Of a DNA stretch of 64,000 bases, positions 1-11,186 are shown piece by piece; the stretch's first letter is position 1; each line of letters starts with the position of its first letter. This stretch comes from Arachnopeziza araneosa (Eukaryota; Ascomycota; Leotiomycetes; Helotiales; Arachnopezizaceae), in NCBI GenBank assembly GCA_003988855.1, contig QYAI01000028.1, positions 186,001-250,000 of the forward strand, written 5' to 3'. The position numbers were made by a program, and so were the translations under genes. The notes beneath the pieces are model-generated. The model was not told the DNA's origin. It saw only the letters and a list, made by a program, of their open reading frames with translations, and made no database searches.

Positions 1-29
1 TATGTCGTATCATATAAACCCCGTGATTC

Positions 30-1342
30 TCAAGAGATACGAGGCTTTTTCGGACCACGATTGAAGATATCAACTGGCTGTCTCTTCTTGACCATTATTG
101 GCTTTGGTGTGCTAGTCTGTGGACTTGACTTGCGCATATTTGGGGTAACTGGCGGGGTATTTAGACGAGCGGGTGGTGATGAGGTGACAGACGAGTTTTT
201 GGACTCGGGTGGTGTAGGAGAGCGGGGTTCTTTCTTGTAAATGGCGTTTTTGCGTGGTAGGGCGAGTTGGTGGAGGACACTCATTTTCTTAGCGACAGAC
301 TTTGGCGTGGCGATCGGTCGAGAGCTGATGGATTGAGCCGAGGAAGCCGGATCAGTACGATGGGGTTTGGGCGGGCTGTTAGAAGTTGACTGCTCATCGG
401 AGAGATCATCGTGGAAATCCTCATCATCAGAGAAATCGATGATATTTGCCTTCACCTCGCCACGAGAGTCACGCTTCGAACCAGCCATGGTGAAGGCCTT
501 CAGTCGGTTCTCTCGTTCTTCAAGTGATGACCTTTCAATACTGGAACCGGGTTGAAAGTTGTCAGAGATGTTAGATCTTCGCGTAAGGATCTTAACAGAG
601 GGGATTGGTTTCCCAGTTGGTTGAGCTGCAGTCTGATACTCTTTGACCATAGCGGCTGGTGCTCTAGTAACACGACCAATACCGAGTTGATGTGTAGGTC
701 GAGAGAGCTTGCTCATAGCACTGATTTCCTTCGCTTCGCGACGAGCTTTGAGGAGAACACTCTGTCCATTAGTGACTTTCGTCTTACTTCCAGCACTGAA
801 GACGAGACTGCTTGGACCGCCTTTCTTGAACCCTTTCTTTCCAAGCGGAACACCACCATTGTTTGCAAGCATTCGTGGATCTCTGGGGATCTTTGGGAGT
901 TGTCGCAGATCAACAACTTTACTAACATTGCTATCCCGAGCTTTCTTGATGCCCAACATAGATTCTCTCAAAATCTCCTCGTCCCTCTTGATCTCAGCAG
1001 CTTGCTCGCTTTTGTATTTGAGATATACTTCATACCACTTGACTGGATTTTTCGGAGAGTAGTTCTTCTTATGCCAGGCCGGGATTTCTTTGGCAATAAA
1101 CTTCTGCCACAGTTCGGCATTTTCACCTTGGATTTGTGGGGAGTTGAGTTCGATTTGACGGAGCTGACTGGCACTCTTAACATGACCAAGGACATCTTTG
1201 ATTTGGAAATATTCGAAGGCGCCAACGTCGTTGAGGCCTAGAGACTGTTAGATTGTTGCGATCAAACAAGTATCGGTAACTTACTGGTAATATTCTTGAT
1301 AGCTACTCTCTTGCATTGAACGACGAGAGAAGAGGGAGGCAT
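30..1342 (-). CDS. ELA1: Elongin-A (RNA polymerase II elongation factor SIII subunit A)
   Basis: Two exons on the minus strand, 1342-1285 and 1237-30, give 421 residues; the 47-nt intron (donor GTAAGT, acceptor CTCTAG) is phase 1. The N-terminus (MPPSSLVVQCKRVAIKNIT) runs into LNDVGAFEYFQIKDVL, then QLRQIELNSPQIQGENAELW and a WYEVYLKYK segment, which is the elongin-A homology region (BC-box type start followed by the LRQIE/LW core). Residues beyond about 110 are low-complexity, basic, rich in Ser/Pro/Lys, ending in a Lys/Arg tail suited to nuclear import. Elongin-A stimulates Pol II elongation and, with elongin-C/cullin, ubiquitinates stalled polymerase. It is transcribed away from the THOC7-like gene, sharing a 442-bp spacer; both act on nascent transcripts. 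The start is fixed by the intron joint and by family similarity. Confidence 0.88.
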
Positions 1343-1784
1343 TTTGGAAGTAATCCTGAATGATTGTCGAAGTATTTGGGAAATGAAGCCGGTGATTGTT
1401 CTTTGTGACTTTATCTCTAGTGACTGGTAGGGCGGGAGAGCTGATCTGCGTGATTCACGGTGGTTGCGATGCGGTGCGATGCTTTGCGATGATGGTGAAG
1501 ATGGAAAAAGTTGAGAGGAAGCAGCCGGTATTAATTGAGAAACTAGATGAAAATATTTTCAGCGACTAAGCGATTTTTCCTGGCGTGGGATGCGGGTAGC
1601 ATTGTGAATATGGGCAATAGTAAGGAAGCTGAGGCTTTGGAATGGTGAATTAAAGGTGACGTTTCGACCTTGAGCCCGCCTTCAGCCGCCTCCGCTAGCG
1701 CCCGCTCTATTTGTTTCGAGCTTTGCAGTTTTCAGCCGCATCGACCTCGGAATCTTAATACCAATATCCCAGTCCTGCGAAAAT
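1343..1784. promoter_or_regulatory. Shared divergent promoter region, elongin-A / THOC7
   Basis: A 442-bp spacer separates two start codons that point away from each other. It contains a purine-rich block (near 1500-1530) and several GCGATG repeats near 1465-1490, but I see no clear TATA box. That it works as a bidirectional promoter is inferred from position only. Confidence 0.5.
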
Positions 1785-2822
1785 ATGGCGTCCTTCGAAC
1801 CACTTCTTCCCAAGGAAGAGGACGAATTGCATAAAGCCCGTTTACTCAATGTCGAGGAAAAACCGTTCAAGCGCATCAGCAAACGCCTGCTCACACCACA
1901 TTCTCTCCTCAATACACCTTCCCAACTACCTACTCCACCACCGGATGCTGCATCATCAGGAGAAGACCCTCAAGATGGAGTCGCTCAAAAGCTTCTTGAT
2001 GAACGCCGTCAGTTTAAAGAAGACATTCTCTTCGACTTCTCTGCATTTGATAGCTCCATGGCGCGTATTCAATTCCTCCTGAACAGCAATAACAACGAAC
2101 GCGAGCGGTATTCGTCAGCCAAGGCGCATATATTGGACACAGCACAACAAGTTCGTGACAACACAGCACAATTGAGGATACAACTAGATGAATCAAAGAA
2201 GACACTCGAGCAACGGAAGACTTTCGATAAATTGGCCGAGAAGATTACAGGCAACATACTACTGAGACCGCGTGAGGATCAGGCAATTAACTTGGAAAAA
2301 CTCGAAGAGGAGTGTAGAGAATTGGAGAGAGAGAGGCTTCAGTATGGAGTTACGTGGGCGGAGCGGAGAGAACAGTTTGGACGGATTGTAGAGGAGGGCA
2401 TGTCTTTGCGACGACTGATTCGCGATGAGAAAGAAGAAGTTGAGCGAAGAGAGGGTATGGCAGAGGAAGAAGACGGAGAAGTTGGCGAGGGAAGTCGTGG
2501 AGGCCAAACACCTAAGCATAGCAGTATAAGTGGAAATGCGACCCCAAGACCTGATATGGTGAGAGCTGGTAGTCCAGATGGCGGATTAAAACCACGACCA
2601 CTTCCATCCGGCACACTTTCTCGACCAGGCAGCCGCGCAACAAGTCGAGCTGCATCGCCAGCTCTCTCGGAGAGAAGAAAAGACGAAGCGACCGACAACG
2701 AAGACTCTGCGATGGTGGACGCTGGCACCCCTGCCGAAACTACAGAGACTCAAAACGAAGAAGAGACTCCAGTTGTGACTATTGATGAGCCGGAAACGGA
2801 GGACAAAATGGATACCACATAG
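1785..2822 (+). CDS. THOC7: THO complex subunit 7 (THOC7/Mft1-like)
   Basis: Single exon, 345 residues. Residues 60-240 carry the THOC7-type region: LLDERRQFKEDILFDFSAFD, then a long helical stretch with heptad-like spacing (NNNERERYSSAKAHI, QLDESKKTLEQRKTFDKLAEKI, LEEECRELERERLQYGVTW). This suits the coiled-coil subunit of THO/TREX, which couples transcription elongation to mRNA export. From about 240 on the chain is disordered: Ser/Pro/Arg repeats (RPGSRATSRAASPA) and an acidic C-terminus. The N-terminal 60 residues include a Pro/Thr-rich linker (LNTPSQLPTPPPD). The family call comes from pattern recognition of the Tho7 domain; THOC7 proteins outside fungi lack such a long tail, which is common in ascomycete versions. 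Partner gene by divergence is elongin-A. Confidence 0.82.
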   Translation: MASFEPLLPKEEDELHKARLLNVEEKPFKRISKRLLTPHSLLNTPSQLPTPPPDAASSGEDPQDGVAQKLLDERRQFKEDILFDFSAFDSSMARIQFLLNSNNNERERYSSAKAHILDTAQQVRDNTAQLRIQLDESKKTLEQRKTFDKLAEKITGNILLRPREDQAINLEKLEEECRELERERLQYGVTWAERREQFGRIVEEGMSLRRLIRDEKEEVERREGMAEEEDGEVGEGSRGGQTPKHSSISGNATPRPDMVRAGSPDGGLKPRPLPSGTLSRPGSRATSRAASPALSERRKDEATDNEDSAMVDAGTPAETTETQNEEETPVVTIDEPETEDKMDTT

Positions 2823-2989
2823 AGTGGGTGCAGTTGCCTGCATGTACGATGTATTGTACCATAGTAAAAGCATGATACCCGCCATTTGCTCGCCGTAAAT
2901 CAAATAATCCATCTTCATATTCCTTTCTCCATTCTTGGGTATCATTCCATATACATTTCCTCGTAATCCCATGCGATCTAAACCAATAA

Positions 2990-3401
2990 TCATTTCTCCT
3001 TCACAACTTTCTTCGCCGAAGCGATAATCTCCTCGGCCTTCTTTATCTCCTCATCACTCCCCTGACCCGCATCAAGCTGATCCTCTAGTTTATGTAACGC
3101 ATCCGTAATCCGCAGATGCAGGGGCAAGAAAACAGCCTTGGTTTCTTCAATGGCAGCTCTCTGGAGACGAGTCGTCAATCAGTATTCAATTCCCAGTCAC
3201 ATCACCTAGATAAAATGTAGAGGGAATCAAACTTACCTCTTGCTTCAGCGCGAACTCGGCATTCTCATCCTCATCTTTGCTGGCGAGGAGCTTCGTCAGA
3301 CGCGCTCCTTGTCCTTCGAGCTCTTTGTGGTAGGAGGCTTCTTCTTTGATGAGGCGTTGGAGCGAGGAGCTGGCGATGGTGAGGGGGCTGGGAGGCGCCA
3401 T
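2990..3401 (-). CDS. TBCA: Tubulin-specific chaperone A (tubulin-binding cofactor A)
   Basis: Exons 3401-3237 and 3160-2990 join in phase 0 over a 76-nt intron (GTAAGT...CTCCAG) to give 111 residues, the normal size for cofactor A/Rbl2. The chain starts MAPPSPLTIASSSLQRLIKE and continues EEASYHKELEGQGARLTKLL; the second exon gives RAAIEETKAVFLPLHLRITD and a Lys-rich C-terminal helix. This is the three-helix cofactor A fold that holds beta-tubulin released during folding and helps tubulin heterodimer assembly in the cytosol. The upstream in-frame stretch is not used, because the Met at 3401 begins the conserved helix. It lies tail to tail with the THOC7-like gene, 167 bp apart. Confidence 0.88.
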
Positions 3402-4586
3402 TATGGAGGATGTTGGCTTGTTTGGAGGTGTGGTGTTTTGTGTTGATGCTAGGTTGGAGGGGTGGATTTCTAGGTAGGGGGTTCTGCTTTTCTGCCGGGC
3501 GGTCGGGACGGGTTGAAATTCAGCTACACCCTGCCATCGGTTTTTAGTGTAGCATATCTTTTGCTCTATTCTACATGTCTTTGAGAACATCGATACTGCT
3601 ATAGGGGGGGAAAACTCAGCTAGATTATGGATAATTCCAAGATGCTCATAGCTCAGTGATCGCGTTTGTCCAAAGCAGCAAAGAACTGCGGGTGCTTGGA
3701 TCTTTGCTTCTTGTTCCCAAGGTCTAGACTTCACAGTCTTACTACCTTAGCTTAGTGAGGGGAAATGGAGACAAGGCGATACTTAGTGCTGTGGAGGTGC
3801 GGTAAAGTCCGTTGTCAATTGCTGATTTTACACCAAGGAAGAGGGGCCCGAGGTGGCCTAGAGAGGAGCAGCAGTGTTTAGAACGGTATTTTGTTCTTTC
3901 GGCTGATTATAAAATGAAGTCTGCGTGTATAAGAAACAGCTGCAACCCGTGAAGAAAACCAGGTCTGTATTTGGGTGAAGCAAAGTCTGTGCCTGCTATG
4001 AGGGTTACAGAATTACCTTGTCACAGCTTAACAAATACCGAATTCCTAAGGCTAAAGGATGATATCATAGAATATTATGAAGACATGATGTTAGCATGAA
4101 TCGCGATTCCCAGCTCTATACCAAATATGTACAGAGGCAGATTGTAGGTTAGGTAATAGTGAAAAGGGCAAGTGAGTCGAGAAGAAGAAAAGGATTTCTC
4201 GGCCAATGAGAAGCTTGGGTCAATGACGTCGCCACAACCAAAGGGTCCCACTTCGCTCTCCTACGAGGCTGCACTTCTCCCACCCTCAGCATATTTCTTC
4301 TCTTATTAAGAAGCTGTGTCTGGTGTTCTCACGGCGTATTCTCATACTTCCCTTTATGATTCAGCAATTCCTCAAGCCATTCTTTCTTCTTTGACATCGA
4401 TTGGTCATTCCTTTGCCAAGAACTGCTATCCGTCCGTCCCCTCTCACCAACCTCGACCTCGATAAACCTCACGTGCTCTTGTGGACTGCCTGTGTACCTG
4501 TGTACCTGTGTACCTGTCGACCGAGACAGACAAGCTACGCAGGGTTGGACAAGCTTTTCAATCCATCTCCGCGCATCCATTACATC
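3402..4586. other. Intergenic, no gene seen
   Basis: About 1.2 kb between the TBCA start and the Mnr2-like start. No reading frame here shows family similarity. A short tandem GTGTACCT/GTACCTGT run lies near 4490-4518, just upstream of the transporter start. The rest probably holds the two divergent promoters. Confidence 0.5.
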
Positions 4587-7392
4587 ATGGCGACGCCCGC
4601 TCCTGCACAAGATGTTCCTCAAATCGCGATGAGCAATTCGGGCGACGAACCGCAGCGGCCTCAGCCAACTGCTTTGCAGGCTCTTCAGGGCAGTGCTCCC
4701 AATTCAAACTCGACACTACGACCAGATGTTCCTTTGGGCCCGCAGCCCATCCCGAAGAAGAAGAGAAATAACCATCGCGGAGGCAAGAAGAAGCGTGCCA
4801 GGAGACAATCATTTGGTGCTTCCGCTGAAGATGGGTCTGGGATGCCAGAGATTTCGAGATCACTTCGGCCAAGACCTGTGGAGAATGCTGCGAGAGCTAG
4901 CTTCTACAGAGCGCAAGGCCGGAACTTGAGCAATACGAGCATAGAGAGCGAAGCGCTCTTGGACCATAGGTATGGCAGGCAGACGATTACCACTAGTCAA
5001 GATAAGCTGCTAATCGCATTTATAGAGAACAGTCAAGCATGCGACCTCGAAGGTCATCGACCATGGGACAAAGTGCGTTTGGCGGACCAGTTTACGATAC
5101 CCCTTCTTCATACCGACCACAGTACCAAAATCCATTCATATCTACGGACAATTCTGGTCGACGACCACGGACAGCGAAGAATGAGAGCGAGGATGAAAGC
5201 CCTCTCGATGATGAACTGGTTCCTCTCATGTCTTCATCTCGTGCGAGAAGTGCTATAGGCGCCGCTCTAGGATATGGTGCTAATAGTGGAGGTGGTAAAC
5301 TGAGCAGACACAACTCAGGAATTCGTATTCGAAGACCTTCAAGTAGAGAATCTACAAACAGCAACAAAAAAAAGCCTACAATATTTGATAAGCAGAGCCC
5401 GGGGTTCCCCCAAACAACCGAAGAGTACAATGTCAACTATCCACCCTCTGTTCCAGGAAGTCCAACGCTCACGGCGTCCAATCGAGATATGAGCTTCGGT
5501 GATATGATGGTGAGGGACGACTTCGGTCCTGGGAGAGCATCCCCCCGACATGGTACACTAGATGACATCCATGAGCAGGCGATAGACGATGCATCACGTT
5601 CAGACTCCCCTCGCCGAGACTCTGGATACGAGCGAAGGCAGACGGTGGCTTTACAAGCCGAAGAAGATGTCTGCTTCCCTGTCGAAGGACTATCCGAAAT
5701 GGCTGATGAAGATATGCCTCAGCAAGAAGGGGGCGCTTATAGACGTGGACCTGAATCGAGAAGGAGAAGGGGTAAATGGCCAGATCTAGGGATTTTGGAT
5801 GAATGGAGCGCATTTGAGAAAGAAGGGAGGAGCGAGGAGCGGAGAGCAAAGAAAATGGTCGAACCGCAACTTATTGGTGGAAGACTACGGCCAATTCACA
5901 AAGGCTGGCATCGGGCCGAGGACGACGCCCCTTATAGATTTACCTATTTCAACGAAGATTTTCAGAGTACGATTCATAGTCAGTCGATTTGCGAGTTAAT
6001 CCAGCCCGGTGGCACTTTTAGGGAGCTCTTCGTACCGGATCCTCCAGAGCTGAGCGACAGCTCGGAATCAGAGTCTGATTTGGAGATTCCCAAGGAAGAA
6101 TCCATGCTACGACATGTCCCTGGCGCGAATGGAGATTCTAGAGGCCCGACACGTAATGGATCTTTGATTGATGATCCGAGGCCAGAGTCAAGGCGTGGTG
6201 ATCAGGCTATGGGACAAGATGGCAAGAACAATTCCAAAGAAACATCTGGGGTAGGGACACCAATTGAAATCAAATCTCCACCGATGAAAGGTACAAAGTC
6301 CCCAAACACGAAAGAAGAGAAGCCGAAGAGATTTGGCGATCGCCCGACCTGGTGGCTTGATATTCTCTCTCCAACAGATGCTGAAATGAAGGTTTTCTCG
6401 AAAACATTTGGTATTCATCCTCTCACGGCAGAAGACATCATGATGCAGGAAGCACGTGAGAAGGTTGAACTCTTCCGCAACTATTATTTCGTTAACTACC
6501 GCTCCTTTGAGCAGGACATGAACAACGAAGACTTTCTTGAACCTGTCAATATGTACGTGGTGGTGTTTCGAGAAGGCGTTCTTAGCTTTCACTTTTCGTT
6601 AACCCCTCATCCTGCAAACGTTCGTCGAAGAATCCGTCAGCTGAAAGACTATCTGATTCTCTCTTCGGATTGGATATCATACGCCCTTATTGATGATATC
6701 ACAGATGTTTTCGCTCCGCTTATTCAAACCATCGAGGATGAAGTTGACGATATCGACGACGCAATTTTGAAACTCCATTCTCCGAGTGAGGAAGCTCAAG
6801 CGGGAAAAGATGACGAGAAACGATCAGAAGCTGGCGATGGCGCATCAGGTGACAGAGGCGGTGATATGTTACGTCGTGTAGGTGATTGTCGCAAGAAAGT
6901 CATGGGTCTATACCGCCTGCTAGGCAACAAAGCCGACGTTATTAAGGGTTTTGCCAAGCGATGTAATGAGCATTGGGAAATCGCACCTCGGAGTGAAATT
7001 GGTTTGTATCTGGGTGATATCCAGGACCATATTGTGACAATGACTGGCAACTTGTCACATTATGAGAAGTATGTACACTGTTTTATCCTCGTATAAGTTT
7101 GCTAACCAGAACCAGGATTCTAGCACGCTCTCATGGCAATTACCTCGCCCAGATCAACATTCGCATGAATGAGCGACAAGAACAAACCGCCGACGTCCTC
7201 GGGAAGCTCACGGTGCTGGGCACAATCGTCCTGCCAATGAACATCATCACTGGCCTCTGGGGAATGAACGTCTGGGTACCTGGACAGGACGCAGACGGTG
7301 ACCTAACTTGGTTCTTCTTCCTGACAGCTGGATTGCTAGCATTTGGATTAAGCTGCTTTTTCATTGCAAGATGGCTTTATCGGATTGTGTAG
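4587..7392 (+). CDS. MNR2: CorA-family Mg2+/Mn2+ transporter, Mnr2/Alr type
   Basis: Three exons (4587-4969, 5026-7068, 7116-7392) with introns of 56 and 47 nt give 900 residues. The first ~550 residues are cytosolic, rich in Ser, Arg and acidic residues, with a Lys-rich patch (KKKRNNHRGGKKKRARR). The CorA core follows: PTWWLDILSPTDAEMKVFSK, FGIHPLTAEDIMMQEAREKV, long helices, then two C-terminal membrane segments. The first of these ends in the signature GMN (LWGMNVWVPG), the selectivity motif of CorA channels; the second is FFFLTAGLLAFGLSCFFIARW. The long N-terminal extension is typical of fungal Mnr2 (vacuolar) and Alr1/2 (plasma membrane) proteins; Mnr2 fits best by overall layout, but I cannot decide the membrane. 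Exon joints restore HREQSSMRPRR and LSHYEKILARSHGNYLAQ. Confidence 0.93.
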
Positions 7393-8479
7393 ATAACGAG
7401 GTTTGGTATTGAGATCTCTCCTGTGGTAATTTACGACCGGGCAACAATGAGACTGTATATTCATGGGGATTTGTATATGACTGAAGCCCTCCCACAATTC
7501 ATGCTGTAAAATACATATGGAAGAATGGAATAGAAAATACTGTTAGATAGTAAAGTAAAATCAAGTGATGCGAGGATGACGCATAGCAAGTGTTCAACTT
7601 TCAAATTCATTCTATGGTGAGCCGAAAGCTCAAGTCATCTTCAGACAATAAGGTAAACATTAAGGCTCAGCACCTCAGAGGGATAAGTCTTTTGAGGCAC
7701 CACGGTATACTCCAGCAACCAAAGCCGTCAAGGCCATATATTTTTAAGGCATATTTCCTTCAAATTTATGCGATTCCTTCTTTTTTTGCTTACTAAATTC
7801 ACCATGCACCGATCCCTTCTCACCTACCACTCTCTCTCCAAAGCCATTGTCTTGCGTTTCACGTATCATCCAGAATCTTCTTCAAGCTGCGTGGATCTGA
7901 GCAAGACCCGTCTCCGTGACTCAACCTCGCCCGGCCGCTTGGTCCAACTCTTTGTTCTCGCGTACCCTCTCGAGTTTCTTTATCGCAACCGCAATAGGAA
8001 GGCGTGCAGTTATTCATGGCGTTGCAAGCTTTGTCCGGGTTTCACGCTCGCTGATTTCTCTTACGACTGAAACTTGGTTGGCGATGAGTGTTGCGAGATA
8101 TGGCTTGGAGTGACAATGACTGGAAGAAAGGCTTTGTTCTCCGGGTTTACAGTCAGTCTGGAGCGGTGTCAGTATACGAGGAGTTTTTGGAGGCTGGTTT
8201 TTTTTTTTTTTCATGAGATCTTGCTACAATCGTTTCAACAGCCAAAAGGCAGATTTTCACTGATATTTGCTTTCCTTTAACTGAACGATAAGATCTTTGT
8301 TCCAGGAACAGCCAGTCGAGGTTGTGTCAAATCTCTCATTTGATCGTCCTATCTTTGGTTCTCCAGACTAACTGCATCATCCATACGCACACACATCACA
8401 TCATATCACCACCTCTACCACTATCCGCATTTCCGTCATCGCAACTCGCTCACACTGGTTGACTCACCCAGTCCAGATC
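7393..8479. other. Intergenic, no gene seen
   Basis: About 1.1 kb without a recognisable protein. It holds a run of 12 T at about 8200-8211 and pyrimidine-rich blocks near 7790-7880 and 8395-8450. Small frames around 7770-8280 show no domain or splice support. Confidence 0.5.
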
Positions 8480-8689
8480 ATGTCTCCACCTCAGTCCACC
8501 AAGGTAAAGTCCTGCCGCAAATTCGAATCCGCTTCCGCTTCCATTGAGTATATCGAGCATAAAGTCAATCCCGATCGGGGATATAAAGAGAAGCAGGAGG
8601 CGATACAGCGACGAAGAGAGAGGTTTGAGAAAATTCTGATTTACAGAGAGGAAGACGTGGATCTGTTCAAGGGTGAGAAGGGTACGTAA
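8480..8689 (+). CDS. Small hypothetical frame, 69 residues
   Basis: A 69-residue frame starting at the first ATG after a CT-rich leader (sequence gatcATGTCTCC). The product is charged and probably helical (GYKEKQEAIQRRRERFEKIL). It ends right at a good donor-like GGTACGTAA, so it may instead be the first exon of a longer gene; a phase-1 exit there does not match the frame of the next gene's start region, so I could not join them. No family recognised. Confidence 0.3.
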   Translation: MSPPQSTKVKSCRKFESASASIEYIEHKVNPDRGYKEKQEAIQRRRERFEKILIYREEDVDLFKGEKGT

Positions 8690-9191
8690 TCCAGTCGGGA
8701 GGTATGATTTATGTTTCTGCATTGGATTTTGAAGGACGAGAGGATTCTGGGCCTGTCTTGAACAGTCTAGGTAACGAGAGATTGGCTTGGTCTTTTTTTC
8801 ATTATTTGATTGTTTTGTGGCTTAGAATTTGCCATATTGCATAAATCTGGGGCCTTTTCAATAGATTAGTAGGGGAATATCTAAGGTGCTTTAAGCTTGG
8901 CTCTGGTGTCAATTTTTTTACTCTCTACCCTTGATTGCAGACCAATTTGATACAGTAGTGTGTTGCGATTGTGGCTGAAGAATTTTGTAGACAGGCTACG
9001 AGTACTGGCGCTGCGCCTCAGAAAATGCAGACCTTCTGCAGCCTTGTCGTAGATCTAAAAACTTCTCTTTTCGTGTGACGTCCCCAGCCTTCTCTTTGTT
9101 TTAAAAAAAATTCTATCCAAGTCTCCCCTCTCTGCAAAAATACTATCGGGTCACTCGTAGCAGATATTTGGGCCTCTCCGTCCTTGTGGCA

Positions 9192-10615
9192 ATGAACACA
9201 TTTCCGCCAAGCGTCGCTGCTAAGGAGGATTTAGGAGAAGCACCCCTTTCCTTCCATGATCGATTGACACGGAGCAAGCGCGACAGAGAAGAATCTTATT
9301 CGTTCCAAAGTGCCTCCACTACAGATCATGAGCAGTCTGAATCTGAGTCTCGATATGGTTAGTTCATTTGCATGAAAACTTCAAGCGTCTTTGCTCGATT
9401 GCATCTCAGCTCTCCACAAGGCTACGGTTGCTTTAGAGTCTCTCTGTTTGTGACCGCTAGTAATCTTTATTAACTACTGCTTTATACCTAGATGAGACGC
9501 CACATCAAAATTCAAACTCTCGGGGCTCAAAACGTCGCCAAAATGCCCCACCCTCTTCCAGTGCCGAGTACTGTGTAATCCATCGGGTTACGTGTGAGGG
9601 AGGATTGAATCACGACACTCACAAGACAGAAGTATATTATCTCGATATTCCAAAACTATTTGCAAGAGATAGCAAAGGGAATGTTCTCCGAGGTATAGAA
9701 GAGATCAATGTCGAAGAATACTTGGATGATCACCCTGAAATCATTTTCGCTGTTCATAGAACGTACAGTTGCAATTCATACCATGAAGCAATATCGGATG
9801 AGTTCGATCGGTTACCCCTTCCACGAGTTGCTCCTGATATAATATCTCGTATTAGAGCATTCTTCTTTAGCCTTAGAGTTGATGGCCAGAACGCGAAACC
9901 AACAGAAGAAAGCATCGAGATATTATCCTCGGACTTAAACCTAGCCATTTCGGAGGCTGAAAAAGAGATAGGTGGTAGACTTGTTAATCTAGATTCCGAG
10001 GCAGATTCTTTAATGGCCCCTTATGAACAGTTTTATCATTGCGGGGATGTCTTAGCTAAACTCACCTCTGATTTCGATACCAGATTATCAGCGAACTGTA
10101 GGGAGTATCTGAAAATCTTGTTCGCCTATTTGACCAATTTTTGTGGCCATGGGTGGGTAGCCGCAGACGCTTTACTTAATACTGGAGTGGTTGACAAGAC
10201 TCACTTCTCAAAGCTCTTCCGCCTATGTGATGTCGTAATAAGGATGATCGATTCTCAGCCTATAGCATACCTAGTGGAGCCATCTACTACTCGCTCCGGC
10301 TCAGATTCTCTCAATCTTAGACTCATGTCTTGGACATTTGATGAAGGCTTTACAAAAAAGGTTATCGATCTCAGAGTCAATTGGTCGTCAGAGGCTGGAC
10401 TTGTACCAATCACGGAGCTAGATATATATCCTTTGCAATATGATAAATCCGGAATGGTTAAACGGTTCAGAACGTGGGGTGCACAATTTTGGAAATGCCG
10501 AAGGTCCGAGTATAATATCTTCATTCTGTTCCGGACTTTCCATCGAGACATATCCAGACTCTGCCTTTCTCCTCCACGGTATCGCTCTTCTATCAGCAGG
10601 TATGGACCATGGTAG
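9192..10615 (+). CDS. Orphan DUF7025-like protein (N-terminal part of a fungal AAA-ATPase family)
   Basis: Two exons, 9192-9357 and 9492-10615, join in phase 1 to give 429 residues. The joint makes SESESRY-DETPHQNSN. After a Ser-rich linker the chain has AEYCVIHRVTCEG, then a region that ends WSSEAGLVPITELDIYPLQY DKSGMVKRF with a following W/F-rich strand. That spacing (acidic linker, ELxxYPLxY, then a basic strand) is what I associate with the DUF7025 region that precedes the ATPase in fungal AAA proteins of this group. No Walker A or B motif follows: the frame ends at 10615 in a different-looking Arg/Ser-rich tail, and no AAA domain lies downstream. It is therefore either a C-terminally truncated copy or a stand-alone version. 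Function unknown. Confidence 0.5.
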
Positions 10616-11186
10616 AGACTCAGCCTCGCGCGCAGCGTAGATAGCTCTCCTCGCGGGCATTTAGAAGGACAATGAACGGAAGGTGGGCAGCTGAGTGATA
10701 TATCAGTCTGCGAAATAGAAGCGACGGTGCAAACGATCCTCAAAGTCCGTAGGATGATGTATACTAGAAGGTCTTGATCAGGCTCTCAAGAGCGGGGGGG
10801 ATTTTGTGCGCACCCTCGTGGCTGAAGATAGAATCGCGTTCCTCCAGCATAGCCACACTTGCTGCATCGTCTGGAGAGTGTCATGGAATCTGGGACCTCG
10901 ACTCTCAGTAACTATCTCACGGGTTAGAGGAATATTTTCAAGACCAGCTCATCAATAAAGACCATAAGCACAATGGACGAACCAAAACCTGGCTGCCTTA
11001 GCTCCAACAAATCAGCTCATGTGTTACCAGGTTCAATCACGTCGTGGCATCAACCTCACCACGATCAATCAAGGTAAGGAGTTGATCTAAATGCGAACGG
11101 TTCTGTGATCAAACCTCGCATTAGCTAGGAAGAGTTACAAATAACTAGTTTCTAGTCCTCAAGATATAGCTTAGGAAGCTTACCTT
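10616..11186. other. Intergenic / decayed sequence
   Basis: About 570 bp between the end of the DUF7025-like frame and the first recognisable piece of the DUF7708 gene. I looked for a continuing AAA domain on both strands and saw none. Confidence 0.4.

Noticed and set aside
552..1241. 229-residue plus-strand frame
   Set aside because: Antisense of the elongin-A gene, whose homology region and splice joint are on the minus strand.
7590..8280. Small frames between the Mg2+ transporter and 8480
   Set aside because: No domain, no splice support, poly-T and pyrimidine-rich sequence; taken as intergenic.
8680..9360. Joining the 8480 small frame to the DUF7025-like gene
   Set aside because: The donor at 8682 leaves phase 1 and no acceptor near 9150-9190 restores the correct frame before MNTFPPSV.
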